Shown: piece by piece, positions 26,037 to 35,139 of the stretch
How positions within the stretch are numbered: the stretch's first letter is position 1
Layout of the letters: each line of letters opens with the position of its first letter
Notes under the pieces: generated by a model
Seen by the model: only the letters and a program-made list of their open reading frames with translations
Database searches by the model: none
Told to the model about the DNA's origin: nothing
NCBI GenBank assembly: GCA_965116195.1
Contig: OZ220491.1
Span: 1,364,001-1,428,000, forward strand
Source of the DNA: Aldehydirespirator sp965116195
GTDB taxonomy: Bacteria > Actinomycetota > Acidimicrobiia > Acidimicrobiales > Aldehydirespiratoraceae
Direction: 5' to 3'
Length of the DNA: 64,000 nucleotides
Translations under genes and position numbers: made by a program

Positions 26037-26237
26037 TCAGCTTCCGATCACAGAAGGTGACAACACGGCGTCAAATCGCCGTGCGCACAAGCGCAGGAGC
26101 GCACAACCACGCCACGCAAGCGCACAGCCACAACGCGCAAACGCACAGCCACACCACGCCGGCACATAGCTACACCGCGCAATGACACAAGAACACCACG
26201 AAAACGCACAACCACGTAAGGCAAGCCCCGGCCCCCA
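26037..26237. repeat. Degenerate short repeats between hrcA and dnaJ
   Basis: The 200-bp spacer is built of degenerate CGCACARCCACRMCRCGC-type units of about 18-20 bp, repeated about eight times from roughly 26085 to 26220. No gene or clear terminator. Confidence 0.75.
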
Positions 26238-27224
26238 CTAGCCCTCACGCAACATTGCGCCCAGCCGGACGCTCACCGCCGATACTGCCGACAGTGCCTG
26301 GGGATAGTCCATTCGTGTGGGCCCGAGCACGCCGATCGTGCCGTCGTGAACACCCGCAACGCTGTATGGTGCCAGCACCAGCGAACACTCCGACAAGGAC
26401 GAAACTCCGGTTTCCTCACCAATCGCCACCCGGTTGCCGCGATCCAGCACAGACCTCATCACGGTCACCACCACCATCTGCTGCTCAAGAAGCTCCAACA
26501 CTTCGCTGAGTTGGTCCATTCCCACGAACGCGGCTGTCAAGTTGGCAGTACCACCGACATATACCTCACAGTGAATCTCGGCCTCACGCAGAGCTTCCAG
26601 AGCCGCGGCAACCAGCGGGTCGTCGCCTGCCTCGCAGTCCTCAACCTCGGTCAGCGCCAGTCCGACCACCCTTTGAGCCAGACGCCTTGACGCTTCGGCC
26701 ACCACATCGGGCGACGTGTCAGATGCCAGGTCCAGGGTACGCTTTTCCACCGCGCCATTGGACATCACCGCCACGACCAGCACCATGCGGGCCGTGAGGT
26801 CAACCAACTGCACCGAACGCACCGTGGCCAACCCCGACTCCGGGCCAACCACAACCGCGGTCCAGTCTGTGAGTTCCGACAGCAGCTTCGTGGTGTCAGC
26901 CAGGGTTGACTCCAGGTCTCCGTGATCAACAGCAAAGAACTCATTCAACTGATGCCTGTGCGCAGTGTCAAGCTCCGGGCTCTGACCCCTCCACATGTTG
27001 ACGAAGAAGCGGTATGCCTTGGGGGTGGGCACACGCCCCGCACTGGTGTGCGGTTGATACAGGTACTCCTGGTCCTCAAGCGCAGACATCTCGGCACGGA
27101 CCGTGGCCGGTGACACGTCAACACCGGGAGTCCGGGCCGCGCGCGAGGAACCGACCGGACTTGCCGTGCGGATGTACTCCTCCACGACGGCACAGAGGAT
27201 CGCGGCCTTCCGGTCGTCAAGCAT
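26238..27224 (-). CDS. hrcA: Heat-inducible transcription repressor HrcA
   Basis: 328 residues from the ATG at 27222-27224, with an in-frame TTG two codons upstream. The N-terminal winged helix MLDDRKAAILCAVVEEYIRTASPVGS with SPATVRAEMSALE and GYL-like LYQPHTSAGRVPT is diagnostic, and the C-terminal GAF-like domain ends with GPTRMDYPQALSAV. HrcA binds CIRCE operators of dnaK and groE operons. No CIRCE copy was seen in this window. 15 bp separate it from lepA; hemW, often between them, is absent. Confidence 0.95.
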   Translation of the reverse strand: MLDDRKAAILCAVVEEYIRTASPVGSSRAARTPGVDVSPATVRAEMSALEDQEYLYQPHTSAGRVPTPKAYRFFVNMWRGQSPELDTAHRHQLNEFFAVDHGDLESTLADTTKLLSELTDWTAVVVGPESGLATVRSVQLVDLTARMVLVVAVMSNGAVEKRTLDLASDTSPDVVAEASRRLAQRVVGLALTEVEDCEAGDDPLVAAALEALREAEIHCEVYVGGTANLTAAFVGMDQLSEVLELLEQQMVVVTVMRSVLDRGNRVAIGEETGVSSLSECSLVLAPYSVAGVHDGTIGVLGPTRMDYPQALSAVSAVSVRLGAMLREG

Positions 27225-27239
27225 CCGCAAAATCCTACT

Positions 27240-29024
27240 TCACCCGTCCAGTGTCAACGCAGAAATGAAGGCCTCCTGGGGAATCTCCACCCGCCCGATG
27301 TTCTTCATGCGCTTTTTGCCCTGCTTCTGGTTCTCCAGCAGCTTGCGTTTGCGTGTCACGTCACCGCCGTAGAGCTTGGCGGTGACATCTTTGCGATAGG
27401 CCCTCACCGTCTCGCGGGCAATGATCCGACCGCCGATCGCGGCTTGTATGGGAACCTCGTACTGCTGACGCGGAATCAGTTCGCGGAGCCTTCCAACCAT
27501 CGCCCTGCCGTAGCTGTAGGCCTTGTCACGATGCACGATCGTGGAGAAGGCATCCACCGGCGAACCCTGGAGCAGCACATCAACCTTCACCAGATCAGAG
27601 ACACCATAGCCGTCCGCGTCATAGTCAAAGCTGGCATAACCCTGAGTGCGGCTCTTGAGGAGGTCAAAGAAATCAACCACCACCTCCGCCAGCGGCAGGC
27701 GGTACCGCAGTTCCACGCGCTCCGGCGACAAATACTCCATCCGTACCATCTCACCTCGCCGGGACTGGCACAGTTCGATCAGCGCTCCCGTGAAAGTGGT
27801 CGGACTGATGACAGCGGCCGACAGGTACGGCTCCGCCACGGAGGAGATCTCGTTGGCGGCGGGCATCTCTGACGGGTTCGACACGATCATCATCTCGCCG
27901 TTCGTCTTGGTCACCCGGTACTCCACCGAAGGAGCAGTCGAGATCAAAGACAGGTCGAACTCTCGCTCCAGCCGCTCACGCACTATTTCCATGTGCAGCA
28001 AGCCCAGGAACCCGCAACGAAACCCGAAACCGAGCGCACCGGAGGTCTCCGGTTCGTAGGTGAAGCCGGCGTCGTTGAGACGCAACTTGGTGAGCGCAGC
28101 GCGCAGGCTGGCGAAGTCGTCGCCCTCAGTCGGATACAGACCCGAAAAGACCATCGGCTTGGGCTCGGCATAGCCCTCAAGAGGTTCGGGTGCAGGGTTC
28201 CGGTCGTCGGTCACTGTCTCGCCTGAACGAGCCTCGCCCACATCTTTGATACCGGCAATCAGGTAACCCACCTCACCGGGGCCGAGACGTTCGACTTTGC
28301 AGTCAGCCGGAGTGCGAACACCGATCTCGTCGGGTTCGTGGCAGGTTCTGGCCTGCATGAACCGCAACCTGGTGTTGCCGGCCAACACGCCGTTCACCAC
28401 CCGCACCGACGAAACCACTCCCCGGTACTGATCAAAGTGCGAGTCAAAGATCAGCGCCTGCAGTTGCTCATCGGGTGATCCTTGAGGTGGGGGTGTACGT
28501 TCAATCACCGCGTCCAGCAGCTGCACCACACCCTGGCCGGTCTTGGCGGAGATTCGCAAAATACTGTCAGCAGGGATGCCCAGAACCTGTTCGATCTCCT
28601 CGGCGCACCGGTCGGTGTCAGCAGCCGGAAGGTCGATCTTGTTGAGCACCGTCAGTACCTCGAGGTCGTTGTCGATGGCCTGGTAGCAGTTGGCGAGCGT
28701 CTGGGCCTCGATGCCCTGGGCTGCGTCAACCACAAGGATCACCGACTCACAGGCAGCGAGCGAACGGCTGACCTCGTATGAAAAATCAACGTGTCCCGGC
28801 GTGTCGATCAGGTTGATGACATGGTCACGCCATCTGAGCCGCACCGACTGGAGCTTGATGGTGATGCCCCGCTCGCGCTCGAGGTCCATCGAGTCCAGGT
28901 ACTGCTCGCGCATCTCGCGGGCTTCCACAGCACCGGTGAGTTCCAGCATCCGGTCGGCCAGCGTTGACTTGCCGTGGTCGATGTGGGCGATGATGGAGGT
29001 ATTGCGAATTTGGTGCTGGTCCAT
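27240..29024 (-). CDS. lepA: Elongation factor 4 (LepA back-translocase)
   Basis: 594 residues, standard length with no inserts. IAHIDHGKSTLADR (P-loop), DTPGHVDFSYEVSR and NKIDLPAAD (NKxD) give the GTPase; domain IV and the LepA-specific C-terminal domain (YKDVTAKLYGGDVTRKRKLLE-type region) are present. It acts on ribosomes, remodelling stalled or mistranslocated complexes. First gene of the lepA-hrcA-dnaJ set; rpsT is 204 bp upstream on the same strand. The lack of repeat expansion here contrasts with der. Confidence 0.97.
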   Translation of the reverse strand: MDQHQIRNTSIIAHIDHGKSTLADRMLELTGAVEAREMREQYLDSMDLERERGITIKLQSVRLRWRDHVINLIDTPGHVDFSYEVSRSLAACESVILVVDAAQGIEAQTLANCYQAIDNDLEVLTVLNKIDLPAADTDRCAEEIEQVLGIPADSILRISAKTGQGVVQLLDAVIERTPPPQGSPDEQLQALIFDSHFDQYRGVVSSVRVVNGVLAGNTRLRFMQARTCHEPDEIGVRTPADCKVERLGPGEVGYLIAGIKDVGEARSGETVTDDRNPAPEPLEGYAEPKPMVFSGLYPTEGDDFASLRAALTKLRLNDAGFTYEPETSGALGFGFRCGFLGLLHMEIVRERLEREFDLSLISTAPSVEYRVTKTNGEMMIVSNPSEMPAANEISSVAEPYLSAAVISPTTFTGALIELCQSRRGEMVRMEYLSPERVELRYRLPLAEVVVDFFDLLKSRTQGYASFDYDADGYGVSDLVKVDVLLQGSPVDAFSTIVHRDKAYSYGRAMVGRLRELIPRQQYEVPIQAAIGGRIIARETVRAYRKDVTAKLYGGDVTRKRKLLENQKQGKKRMKNIGRVEIPQEAFISALTLDG

Positions 29025-29228
29025 TGGCTTTCAGGAGTGCCGACCCGGTGCTGGGGCCAGGTTGCTGAACTCCCTTCATCGCCAGTTCGCAGGTCGGCAA
29101 CCTGCCGATGCGCTTCTGAGGATACCGACACATCACAAGTCGTGCTCCCCTGCCACGACCTGGCTCCCGATGTGAGCTCCGGGGGAACTTATGACACAGC
29201 GGCGTGCGGCAAGGTGACGGTGCGCGTA

Positions 29229-29495
29229 TCAGCTCAGACGGGCTCGGGACTCACGCACCAGCCGGCTCTTGCGGCGAGCTGCGGAGTTTTTGTGAAGCAC
29301 CCCCTTGGCGACAGCTTTGTCAATACGCTTGACCGCCAGGCGCAGAGCCTCAGCAGCGGCTTCGGGATCGCCGTCGTCAGCCGCGGCGAGAGCCGCCTTG
29401 GAGCGCGTGCCGATCTCGGAGCGGACGGTGCGATTGCGCAGGCGGCGCTTCTCGTTCTGCCGGTTGCGCTTGATCTGTGATTTGATATTGGCCAC
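29229..29495 (-). CDS. rpsT: 30S ribosomal protein S20
   Basis: 88 residues from a GTG at 29493-29495: MANIKSQIKRNRQNEKRRLR, then KRIDKAVAKGVLHKNSAARRKSRL, typical of S20. Binds 16S rRNA near the 5' domain. It lies between lepA and, beyond a 6.5-kb accessory insertion, holA, matching the actinobacterial order holA-rpsT-lepA. Confidence 0.97.
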   Translation of the reverse strand: MANIKSQIKRNRQNEKRRLRNRTVRSEIGTRSKAALAAADDGDPEAAAEALRLAVKRIDKAVAKGVLHKNSAARRKSRLVRESRARLS

Positions 29496-29893
29496 TGTTG
29501 CCTGCCGATCTCTGCTGGTTGCCTGCCATTACGAAGCCCTGGTACAGAGCCGATCCGCGATGCTACCAACGGACCTGCTCCACCACACCGGCACACCGAA
29601 GCGCCAAGCTCCACGACAGCCCACATCGGAGCCGTGCCGTGCAGCGGAGCACGGCATCTCCGAACCTGGGGGCTTGCCACCTCCGAAGCTACGCACTCGA
29701 CGGCAACGACAACGGCATCTCCGAACCTGGGGGCTTCCCCCCTGTTTCCGGTCAGGTGGTTGAGGTGTGGTGGTGTTCGTGTTGGTTTGGTGTTTGTTTG
29801 GCCGAACCATCTGAAGACTGATCGGCGTGCTGTGGCCCGGTTGGAGCGCCCGTTCAGGGTAGCGGCTTGGTATGGCTCGACTTTTTTGGCACC
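29496..29893. other. Upstream region of rpsT with a 60-bp-period direct repeat
   Basis: GGCATCTCCGAACCTGGGGG occurs at 29653 and 29713 (60 bp apart). The segment 29760-29820 is GT-rich. No gene supported. It marks the boundary between the core gene block and the accessory island. Confidence 0.65.
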
Positions 29894-29930
29894 GAGAAAG
29901 CCCCGGCACTGTGGAGACCGGGGCTTTCTC
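29894..29930 (-). terminator. Strong hairpin downstream of the Calx-beta gene
   Basis: GAGAAAGCCCCGG (29894-29906) pairs perfectly with CCGGGGCTTTCTC (29918-29930) around an 11-nt loop. It lies about 100 nt past the Calx-beta gene stop. The flank on the minus strand is not U-rich, so termination efficiency is uncertain, and the hairpin could act on both strands. Confidence 0.65.
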
Positions 29931-30031
29931 GAGGTTGTTGGGTGGTCTGGTTTGTCAGCCTGTTGGCATGCTCCGAGTGGTTTGCATCAATGTCGTTAAC
30001 ATGGTCAACGCTGGGTCAGTCAACCGGTCTT

Positions 30032-31501
30032 TTATCCTGAAGATTGAGTGAACTGTTTACTCACCGAAGACCATGCATCGCATTTGCCAGAGTATACACC
30101 CACTCTTGCTACGTACTCGACACCGGGTGTCAAGCCGGTGAAAGTCACAGAAATCGTAGCATCGCCCGTATTTCTGCTCTTTACTGCTTTTATTTTATAC
30201 GTACCTGGACGTGCCAGTGCAGTAGAATACTCCACGTTAGCCGGTACTTTACAGCCGCCTATCTGCGAATTAGGCAGAGGCCTTTTCCAAGTCAGGGTCA
30301 CGCTGGTACCAGATGGACTTATCGTAAACTCTCGCACCTCTGGCACTTCATCCGCCGCAAGCGTTGTGGTCGTTGACGTTGTAGTCGTCGTTGTGGTTGT
30401 GGTGGTAGTTGTCGTTGGCGGTGTGGTAGTCGTGGTAGTAGTTGTCGTTGTCGTTGTGGTAGCGGTTGATGACTGTTGTTGGTTTTGTGTGGTGTCGTCA
30501 TTGGTGATGGTGCCTGTGGCTTCGACTTTTTTGCGGTTGTTGCCAGCAAAACGCACTTTGTCATCGGTGGTGGTCAGACCGTTCAAGCGCAGTTTGATGG
30601 TTTCATCAGGCTCGACCCGGGTGTCACCGATCACCTTGACAGTCACGGTCTGGCTCAGATCACCACCGGACGCGTTCGCCGCGAACGTCAGACGCTGGTT
30701 CCAAAATCGGTGATAATCAGGATATCTGCCACTTGGTCTGGCTGTGGCAGACCTGGGCGACACAGCGGACACCTTCATGCCCACAGTCGCTGACGGTGAC
30801 CCGCTCAACGTCACCGTGAACACCAGATCCGTTTCACCCGCATCACCCTCAGCCACGCTCACATCGGCCACCGACACAACCACCGCAGCATCACCTGCAC
30901 TGTCGTCGTTGGTGATCGTGCCCGTGGCCTCAACCTTGGTGTCACCACCCGGGAAACCAACCCTCGTGTCAGCTGACACCATGTTGTTCACCCGCAAAAT
31001 CAACGTCTCGTCAGGCTCCACCACATGATCACCAACCACCATCACGTTCACCGTCTGGCTCAACGCCGCGCCGGTGGCACCCGCAGAAAAAGTCAGTATC
31101 CGGTCTCTGAAACCCAGATAATCACGATCATTGCCCCCAGACCTCTCAGCAGTACCGCTACCCCCGGGCAACGCCGACACCTTCACACGAACATCACTAG
31201 ACGGCGAACCACTCAACGACACCACAAACGCCATACGCGTAAACCCCCTGTCGCCCTCGTTCACACTCACATCAGCCACCGACACCGTCAACGAGGTCTC
31301 CGCGCCCTGCGCCGAAGCCACCGACGACCCCGACACCAACACCGCCGCCACCAAAGACACCGCCAACAACGTGACCAACCCAGACCACCAACCACACCAC
31401 CGAGAACCTCGAAGGCCACCTGAGCGGGTAGCTAGAGCACTAAGCGGCCCCCCCCCCCCCCCCCGGCGGGAACTAGCAAACAACTGAGCCATCAGCCTCA
31501 T
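30032..31501 (-). CDS. Secreted Calx-beta / fibronectin type III surface protein with G17 tract
   Basis: 489 residues from the ATG at 31499-31501; a second ATG lies at 31490. After a basic stretch and a hydrophobic signal segment (LVTLLAVSLVAAVLVSGSSVASAQG) come two Calx-beta domains (SVADVSVNEGDRG ... EPDETLILRV and SVADVSVAEGDAG ... EPDETIKLRL, each ending GTITNDD), a poly-threonine linker of more than 30 residues, and one Fn3 domain (TLTWKRPLP ... GLTPGVEYVARVGVYSGKC). Calx-beta domains bind calcium in adhesins and host-interaction proteins. A run of 17 G on the coding strand (31448-31464) lies between the start and the signal segment, so length change would shift the frame. Confidence 0.82.
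   Translation of the reverse strand: MRLMAQLFASSRRGGGGGPLSALATRSGGLRGSRWCGWWSGLVTLLAVSLVAAVLVSGSSVASAQGAETSLTVSVADVSVNEGDRGFTRMAFVVSLSGSPSSDVRVKVSALPGGSGTAERSGGNDRDYLGFRDRILTFSAGATGAALSQTVNVMVVGDHVVEPDETLILRVNNMVSADTRVGFPGGDTKVEATGTITNDDSAGDAAVVVSVADVSVAEGDAGETDLVFTVTLSGSPSATVGMKVSAVSPRSATARPSGRYPDYHRFWNQRLTFAANASGGDLSQTVTVKVIGDTRVEPDETIKLRLNGLTTTDDKVRFAGNNRKKVEATGTITNDDTTQNQQQSSTATTTTTTTTTTTTTPPTTTTTTTTTTTTTSTTTTLAADEVPEVREFTISPSGTSVTLTWKRPLPNSQIGGCKVPANVEYSTALARPGTYKIKAVKSRNTGDATISVTFTGLTPGVEYVARVGVYSGKCDAWSSVSKQFTQSSG
31448..31464 (-). repeat. G17 homopolymer inside the Calx-beta coding sequence
   Basis: Seventeen consecutive C on the plus strand encode glycines 13-17 from the ATG at 31501, in front of the signal segment. 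Such tracts mutate by slipped-strand mispairing; only lengths of 17 plus or minus multiples of 3 keep the frame. Confidence 0.95.
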
Positions 31502-32096
31502 CCTTTCTGTCGTCTGACTCTGCCGACAGCACCCACCACGGGCACCGCCAGACACGGACCATACCACACCCCAACCGACACAACACCACACGGCCACAAA
31601 CCGCACGACACCGCACCCGCCAGAACAGGCATCACAACACCATACACCCCTCCCCCTCCCCCGCAACCCCAACCCCAAAAAATCTGGCGAAGGCTCGAAC
31701 AACGGGTATGCACGCCTCGAAGAAGATCCCAGATCACCCACTGATCGCTGTTGCCGTTTGCCGGCACGGTCCACAACACGGCAGGCTCTGTGCTGGCGTC
31801 GCTCGACACCCCTGAGTCGGGCTACCACCGCTCGGGGGCTTCAAGGCCGAGGGCGCGGTCCTCAGCGATGTCGAAGGCGACGACACGAAACGGCCTCTTA
31901 TGGACAAATAGCAGAGCAAGCTGGAGATGTGGTGATCTGGTTGAAGGGCGCGATACGAAACATCCCCTTATGGACCGTCCGTTGGAAGATCCGTCAGTCG
32001 TGTTCCAGGATATGCTTCGTTTCACTTTTGCTGAAACGTTAGAGTTTTTGAAACAGTTCCCGGATCGCTCGACTTGCTTGGAAGGAGGACTTGTCG
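31502..32096. other. 595-bp divergent intergenic region
   Basis: Lies between the Calx-beta gene and the HTH-nuclease gene. The motif ACGAAACGGCCTCTTATGGA near 31885 recurs as ACGAAACATCCCCTTATGGA near 31955 (about 70 bp apart). AT-richer DNA at 32020-32060 (GTTAGAGTTTTTGAAAC) may carry the promoter of the downstream pair. No gene supported. Confidence 0.55.
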
Positions 32097-33188
32097 GTGG
32101 CAGGCAGACGGCTCCCAAGTGAAACGCGGATCGTTCGCGACGTTGAACGGGTTCTCGCCCAGAACCTTCCTCAGAGTTGGTTGCTGAAGGCGAAGGCCGA
32201 CGTGGTGGCGGATGGCAGTCGAACAGGTCGCAGGCGGATTGATCTGTTGGTCGAGATGACATCCCCCGGTGGCGAGACTGCCCGATTCGCCATCGAAGTG
32301 AAACGCTCAATCGAGCCGCGAGCGGTCCCGATGGCCGTGAAACAGGTCTCCGAACTCACCACTTCCGATGTGACCGATGCAATCCCGATTGTGGCGGCCG
32401 GCTACCTGTCACAGAGAACCCGCGAACTGCTCAATGACTTCGGGGTCGGCTACGTCGACACCACCGGAAACATCCGCCTGACAGCATCAACACCAGGACT
32501 GGCGATTCTCACCCAGGGTGCCGACAGCGACCCGTGGCCACAAGATGTTGATCTGCGGTCGCTTCGCGGTCGCGGCGCGGGGCGAGCAGTTCGGGCCATC
32601 GTTGACACTGCTCCCCCATTCGGCACACGAGCACTCGCCAGCTCGACCGGCGCATCGCCCGCCACAATGTCACGGGTACTCAAGCTGCTTGAGCGTGAAG
32701 CGATTGTGACCCGCCAGCCCCGCGGTCACGTACTGGCAGTTGACTGGCAGGCAGCGATCCGACGTTGGGCAGAGGACTATGACCAGATCACCTCGAACAT
32801 GCCGACCATGTTCCTTGATCCGAGGGGCCTCCCTTCTGTCGAGAAGAAGTTGCAAACCACGAAACTCACCTACGCCGCCACCGGTGCGTTCGCTGCGCAG
32901 CGGTTCAATCCCGTAGCTCCGGCGAGAACCGCCACCCTCTACATCAAAGATGTGGACGAGGCCGCAGATCGGCTTGGGTTTCGTGAGACCGAGGCTGGTG
33001 CCAACGTGGTGCTCCTTGAACCTTTTGATCCAGTGGTGTTCGAGCGAGCAACCATGCGCCACGACCTGCGCTGTGTGGCGGCCAGCCAGCTTGCCGTTGA
33101 CCTGCTCACCGGCCCGGGCCGAGAACCGTCACAGGGCGAGGAGATACTCAAGTGGATGAAGGAAAACGAAGATGCCTGGCAAACCTGA
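32097..33188 (+). CDS. PD-(D/E)XK-like nuclease fused to winged HTH (partner of nucleotidyltransferase)
   Basis: 363 residues; the GTG at 32097 follows AAGGAGG at proper spacing, better than the TTG at 32091. The N-terminal part has RRRIDLLVE ... ARFAIEVKRS (about 43-66), a D-x(n)-ExK arrangement typical of the restriction-endonuclease fold. A winged helix follows (GTRALASSTGASPATMSRVL, about 183-202). The C-terminal half is an uncharacterised alpha/beta region (TLYIKDVDEAADRLGF ... LLEPFDPVVFERA). It overlaps the nucleotidyltransferase gene by 17 nt. The pairing resembles AbiE-type toxin-antitoxin systems, but the nuclease-like N-terminus is not part of AbiEi as I know it. Confidence 0.65.
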   Translation: MAGRRLPSETRIVRDVERVLAQNLPQSWLLKAKADVVADGSRTGRRRIDLLVEMTSPGGETARFAIEVKRSIEPRAVPMAVKQVSELTTSDVTDAIPIVAAGYLSQRTRELLNDFGVGYVDTTGNIRLTASTPGLAILTQGADSDPWPQDVDLRSLRGRGAGRAVRAIVDTAPPFGTRALASSTGASPATMSRVLKLLEREAIVTRQPRGHVLAVDWQAAIRRWAEDYDQITSNMPTMFLDPRGLPSVEKKLQTTKLTYAATGAFAAQRFNPVAPARTATLYIKDVDEAADRLGFRETEAGANVVLLEPFDPVVFERATMRHDLRCVAASQLAVDLLTGPGREPSQGEEILKWMKENEDAWQT

Positions 33189-33975
33189 TCCACTCTACGT
33201 GCGCGCCCGCGCCGCACTTCTTGATGCCGCCGACGCTCTGGTTGAGCATCTCGACGCGCTGGTACTGGTGGGCGCGCAGGCCATCTACCTCCATACCGGC
33301 GATACCGACCTCGCTGTCGCCGAGTACACCACCGACGCGGACTTCACGATCGGCCCGGCGGAACTTGATGACTCACCGCTTCTCACCGACTTGCTCAAAG
33401 CGAGAGGCTTCACCACCCGTGCACACCCAGGAGGCTGGCTCAGCCCCGACGGCATCTATGTTGACCTCATGGTTCCTGAGGCGTTGGCCGGATCGGGAAG
33501 GCGTGGCGCTCGTCTGGGCATGCATGGCAAGCAGGTTGCCCGGAGAGCAAAAGGTCTTGAAGCCTCGCTCGTTGACCGCGAGCCGATGGCGATCGCAGCT
33601 CTCGATCCGAAAGACCCGAGAAGCGTCACCATGCACGTGGCGGGCACAGGTGCGCTGCTGATCGCGAAGGTGCACAAGATCGCCGAACGAGTCGCAGATG
33701 GCGACCGGGTACGGGACAAGGACGCACTTGACGTCCTCCGGATCCTGCAGGCAACCGAGACCCGCGATCTTGCGGAGCGACTCGGTCACCTCCGGGCGAA
33801 CGAACTCAGCAGGGCCGTCACCGAGGAAGGCATCACTCAATTGGCACTGCTGTTCGGTCACGTCGAGTCGGTCGGAGTCGAGATGGCCGTCCGGGCTGCC
33901 GGGCTCAACGCCGACCCCGAGACGGTCAGCGCATCCATGACAGCACTCATCTCAGACCTCCTGACCGCGCTATAG
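33172..33975 (+). CDS. AbiEii-like nucleotidyltransferase (putative toxin)
   Basis: 267 residues. LVLVGAQAIYLHTG (about 23-36) followed by TTDADFTIG (about 46-54) gives the G-x and DxD pattern of minimal nucleotidyltransferases, and LLIAKVHKIAERVADGDRVRDKDALDVLRIL resembles the helical substrate region of AbiEii/MenT-like proteins. In that family such proteins block translation by modifying tRNA acceptor ends or other targets. The start overlaps the upstream HTH-nuclease gene, so translation is coupled. Assignment as toxin is an inference from family and context. Confidence 0.68.
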   Translation: MPGKPDPLYVRARAALLDAADALVEHLDALVLVGAQAIYLHTGDTDLAVAEYTTDADFTIGPAELDDSPLLTDLLKARGFTTRAHPGGWLSPDGIYVDLMVPEALAGSGRRGARLGMHGKQVARRAKGLEASLVDREPMAIAALDPKDPRSVTMHVAGTGALLIAKVHKIAERVADGDRVRDKDALDVLRILQATETRDLAERLGHLRANELSRAVTEEGITQLALLFGHVESVGVEMAVRAAGLNADPETVSASMTALISDLLTAL

Positions 33976-34007
33976 CGCCCGGAATCAAAAATGCGCACGC
34001 TGGTCGC

Positions 34008-34171
34008 TGTCACCAGGCACGTACGATCCCTTCGGGCTGCGATTTCGCGATGGCCTCGAAACGATGCCCTATGACCTCCACCACAAAGTCACACTCGGGC
34101 ATATCCGCCGACACAACCATCGCTTCCAGACCAAGACCGGCAAGCTCTATCGGTGGTTGCAATTGTGGTGA
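34008..34171 (+). pseudogene. Unassigned coding remnant interrupted by the IS30 element
   Basis: An open frame with natural composition (TYDPFGLRFRDGLETM, DLHHKVTLGHIRRHNHRF, QTKTGKLYR) runs into the IS end. If the IS and one copy of CGG are removed, the frame continues past it (KLYR then LIACAYNRSS and stop). I do not recognise the family. Confidence 0.35.
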
Positions 34172-35118
34172 TTGTAGATGGTTTGTGCGTTTTGCCAGTT
34201 GTGGAGTTTGCGGGGCATGGTGTTGAGGTTGTCTCCGATGAGGGCGAGGTGTACGGGGTTGTGGGGTAAGACGGTGCCTTTGGGGAGCCAGCGTCTGAGG
34301 AGTCCGTTGGTTTGTTCGTTGCTGGGGCGTTGTGAGGGTGAGCGGGGTTCGCAGAAGTAGATTTGTATGTTCAACGCGTTTTCGATGTGTTGCCAGTGTG
34401 TCATTTCGCGGCCTTGGTCCCAGGTGAGGGTTTTGACCATGTCAGCAGGCTCAGCTGCTAGAGCGTTTGTGACCGCGGTTGCCAGTGAGGTGGCGTCGTA
34501 GCCGTTGGGCAGGCCCACGACCAGGGTGTGACGGCTGACGCGTTCCACCAGCGTGGCCACAGCGGTTTGGTTGGCTTTGCCGATGATGAGGTCTCCTTCC
34601 CAGTGACCGGCCTCGGTTCGCTGGTCGGCTTGCGCAGGCCTGTCGCTGACAGGCCGATAGGCACCCAAAACACCGTGTTTGGTCGCCTCACCTCGTCTTC
34701 TGGGTTTGCGGCGGCGTCGCTGCCGCGGCAGCAAACGCCAACACCCCGCCAACAAACCACCCGTGGAACTGTTGTAGCAGGCCCGGTAGATCGTCTCAGC
34801 GCACACCCGCTGCCCCCAAACCCGCAGATCCGCCGCGATCGCGGCCGGTGACCACCGCTGCTCAAGACGTTCCCGCACCGCCTCAGCCAACACCACATCC
34901 ACAACCAACCTGGGGGTTTTGGGTCTACAAGCGCGAGTGTCAGCCGCAGCCTGCGCCGCCTTCGCGTCGTAACCCGACACGGTGCTGTTGCGTTTGATCT
35001 CACGACCCACCGTCAACGGGCACCTACCCAGGTGCCGAGCGATCTCAGCCCGGCTACACCCCACCCCCAACAACGCCCCAATCGCCTCGCGCTCACACGC
35101 CTGCAACCTCTGTGCCAT
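34147..35118 (-). CDS. IS30-family transposase
   Basis: 323 residues from the ATG at 35116-35118. N-terminal HTH (REAIGALLGVGCSRAEIARHLGR), second HTH (WSPAAIAADLRVWG) and a DDE integrase domain: GHWEGDLIIGKAN (first Asp), LTWDQGREM (second Asp) and SPSQRPSNEQTNGLLRRWLPKG (catalytic Glu region). Uninterrupted and of normal length, so the element may still be active. It sits in the accessory island between a toxin-like pair and a decayed methyltransferase-fold gene. Confidence 0.92.
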   Translation of the reverse strand: MAQRLQACEREAIGALLGVGCSRAEIARHLGRCPLTVGREIKRNSTVSGYDAKAAQAAADTRACRPKTPRLVVDVVLAEAVRERLEQRWSPAAIAADLRVWGQRVCAETIYRACYNSSTGGLLAGCWRLLPRQRRRRKPRRRGEATKHGVLGAYRPVSDRPAQADQRTEAGHWEGDLIIGKANQTAVATLVERVSRHTLVVGLPNGYDATSLATAVTNALAAEPADMVKTLTWDQGREMTHWQHIENALNIQIYFCEPRSPSQRPSNEQTNGLLRRWLPKGTVLPHNPVHLALIGDNLNTMPRKLHNWQNAQTIYNHHNCNHR

Positions 35119-35139
35119 ACTAAACAACCTCCACCGGTT
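34152..35139 (-). mobile_element. IS30-family insertion sequence (approximate boundaries)
   Basis: The ends are inferred. Left side CGGTGGTTGCAATTGTGG (from 34151) and the inverted right side CGGTGGAGGTTGTTTAG (ending about 35139) share an imperfect inverted repeat. CGG at both outer edges could be a 3-bp target duplication. Exact ends would need comparison with other copies. Confidence 0.55.

Noticed and set aside
29894..29930. Intrinsic terminator of rpsT
   Set aside because: The hairpin lies upstream of rpsT, so it cannot terminate it; assigned to the Calx-beta gene.
30048..30713. Valine-rich plus-strand frame (poly-Val) near 30.3 kb
   Set aside because: Antisense of the poly-threonine linker of the Calx-beta gene.
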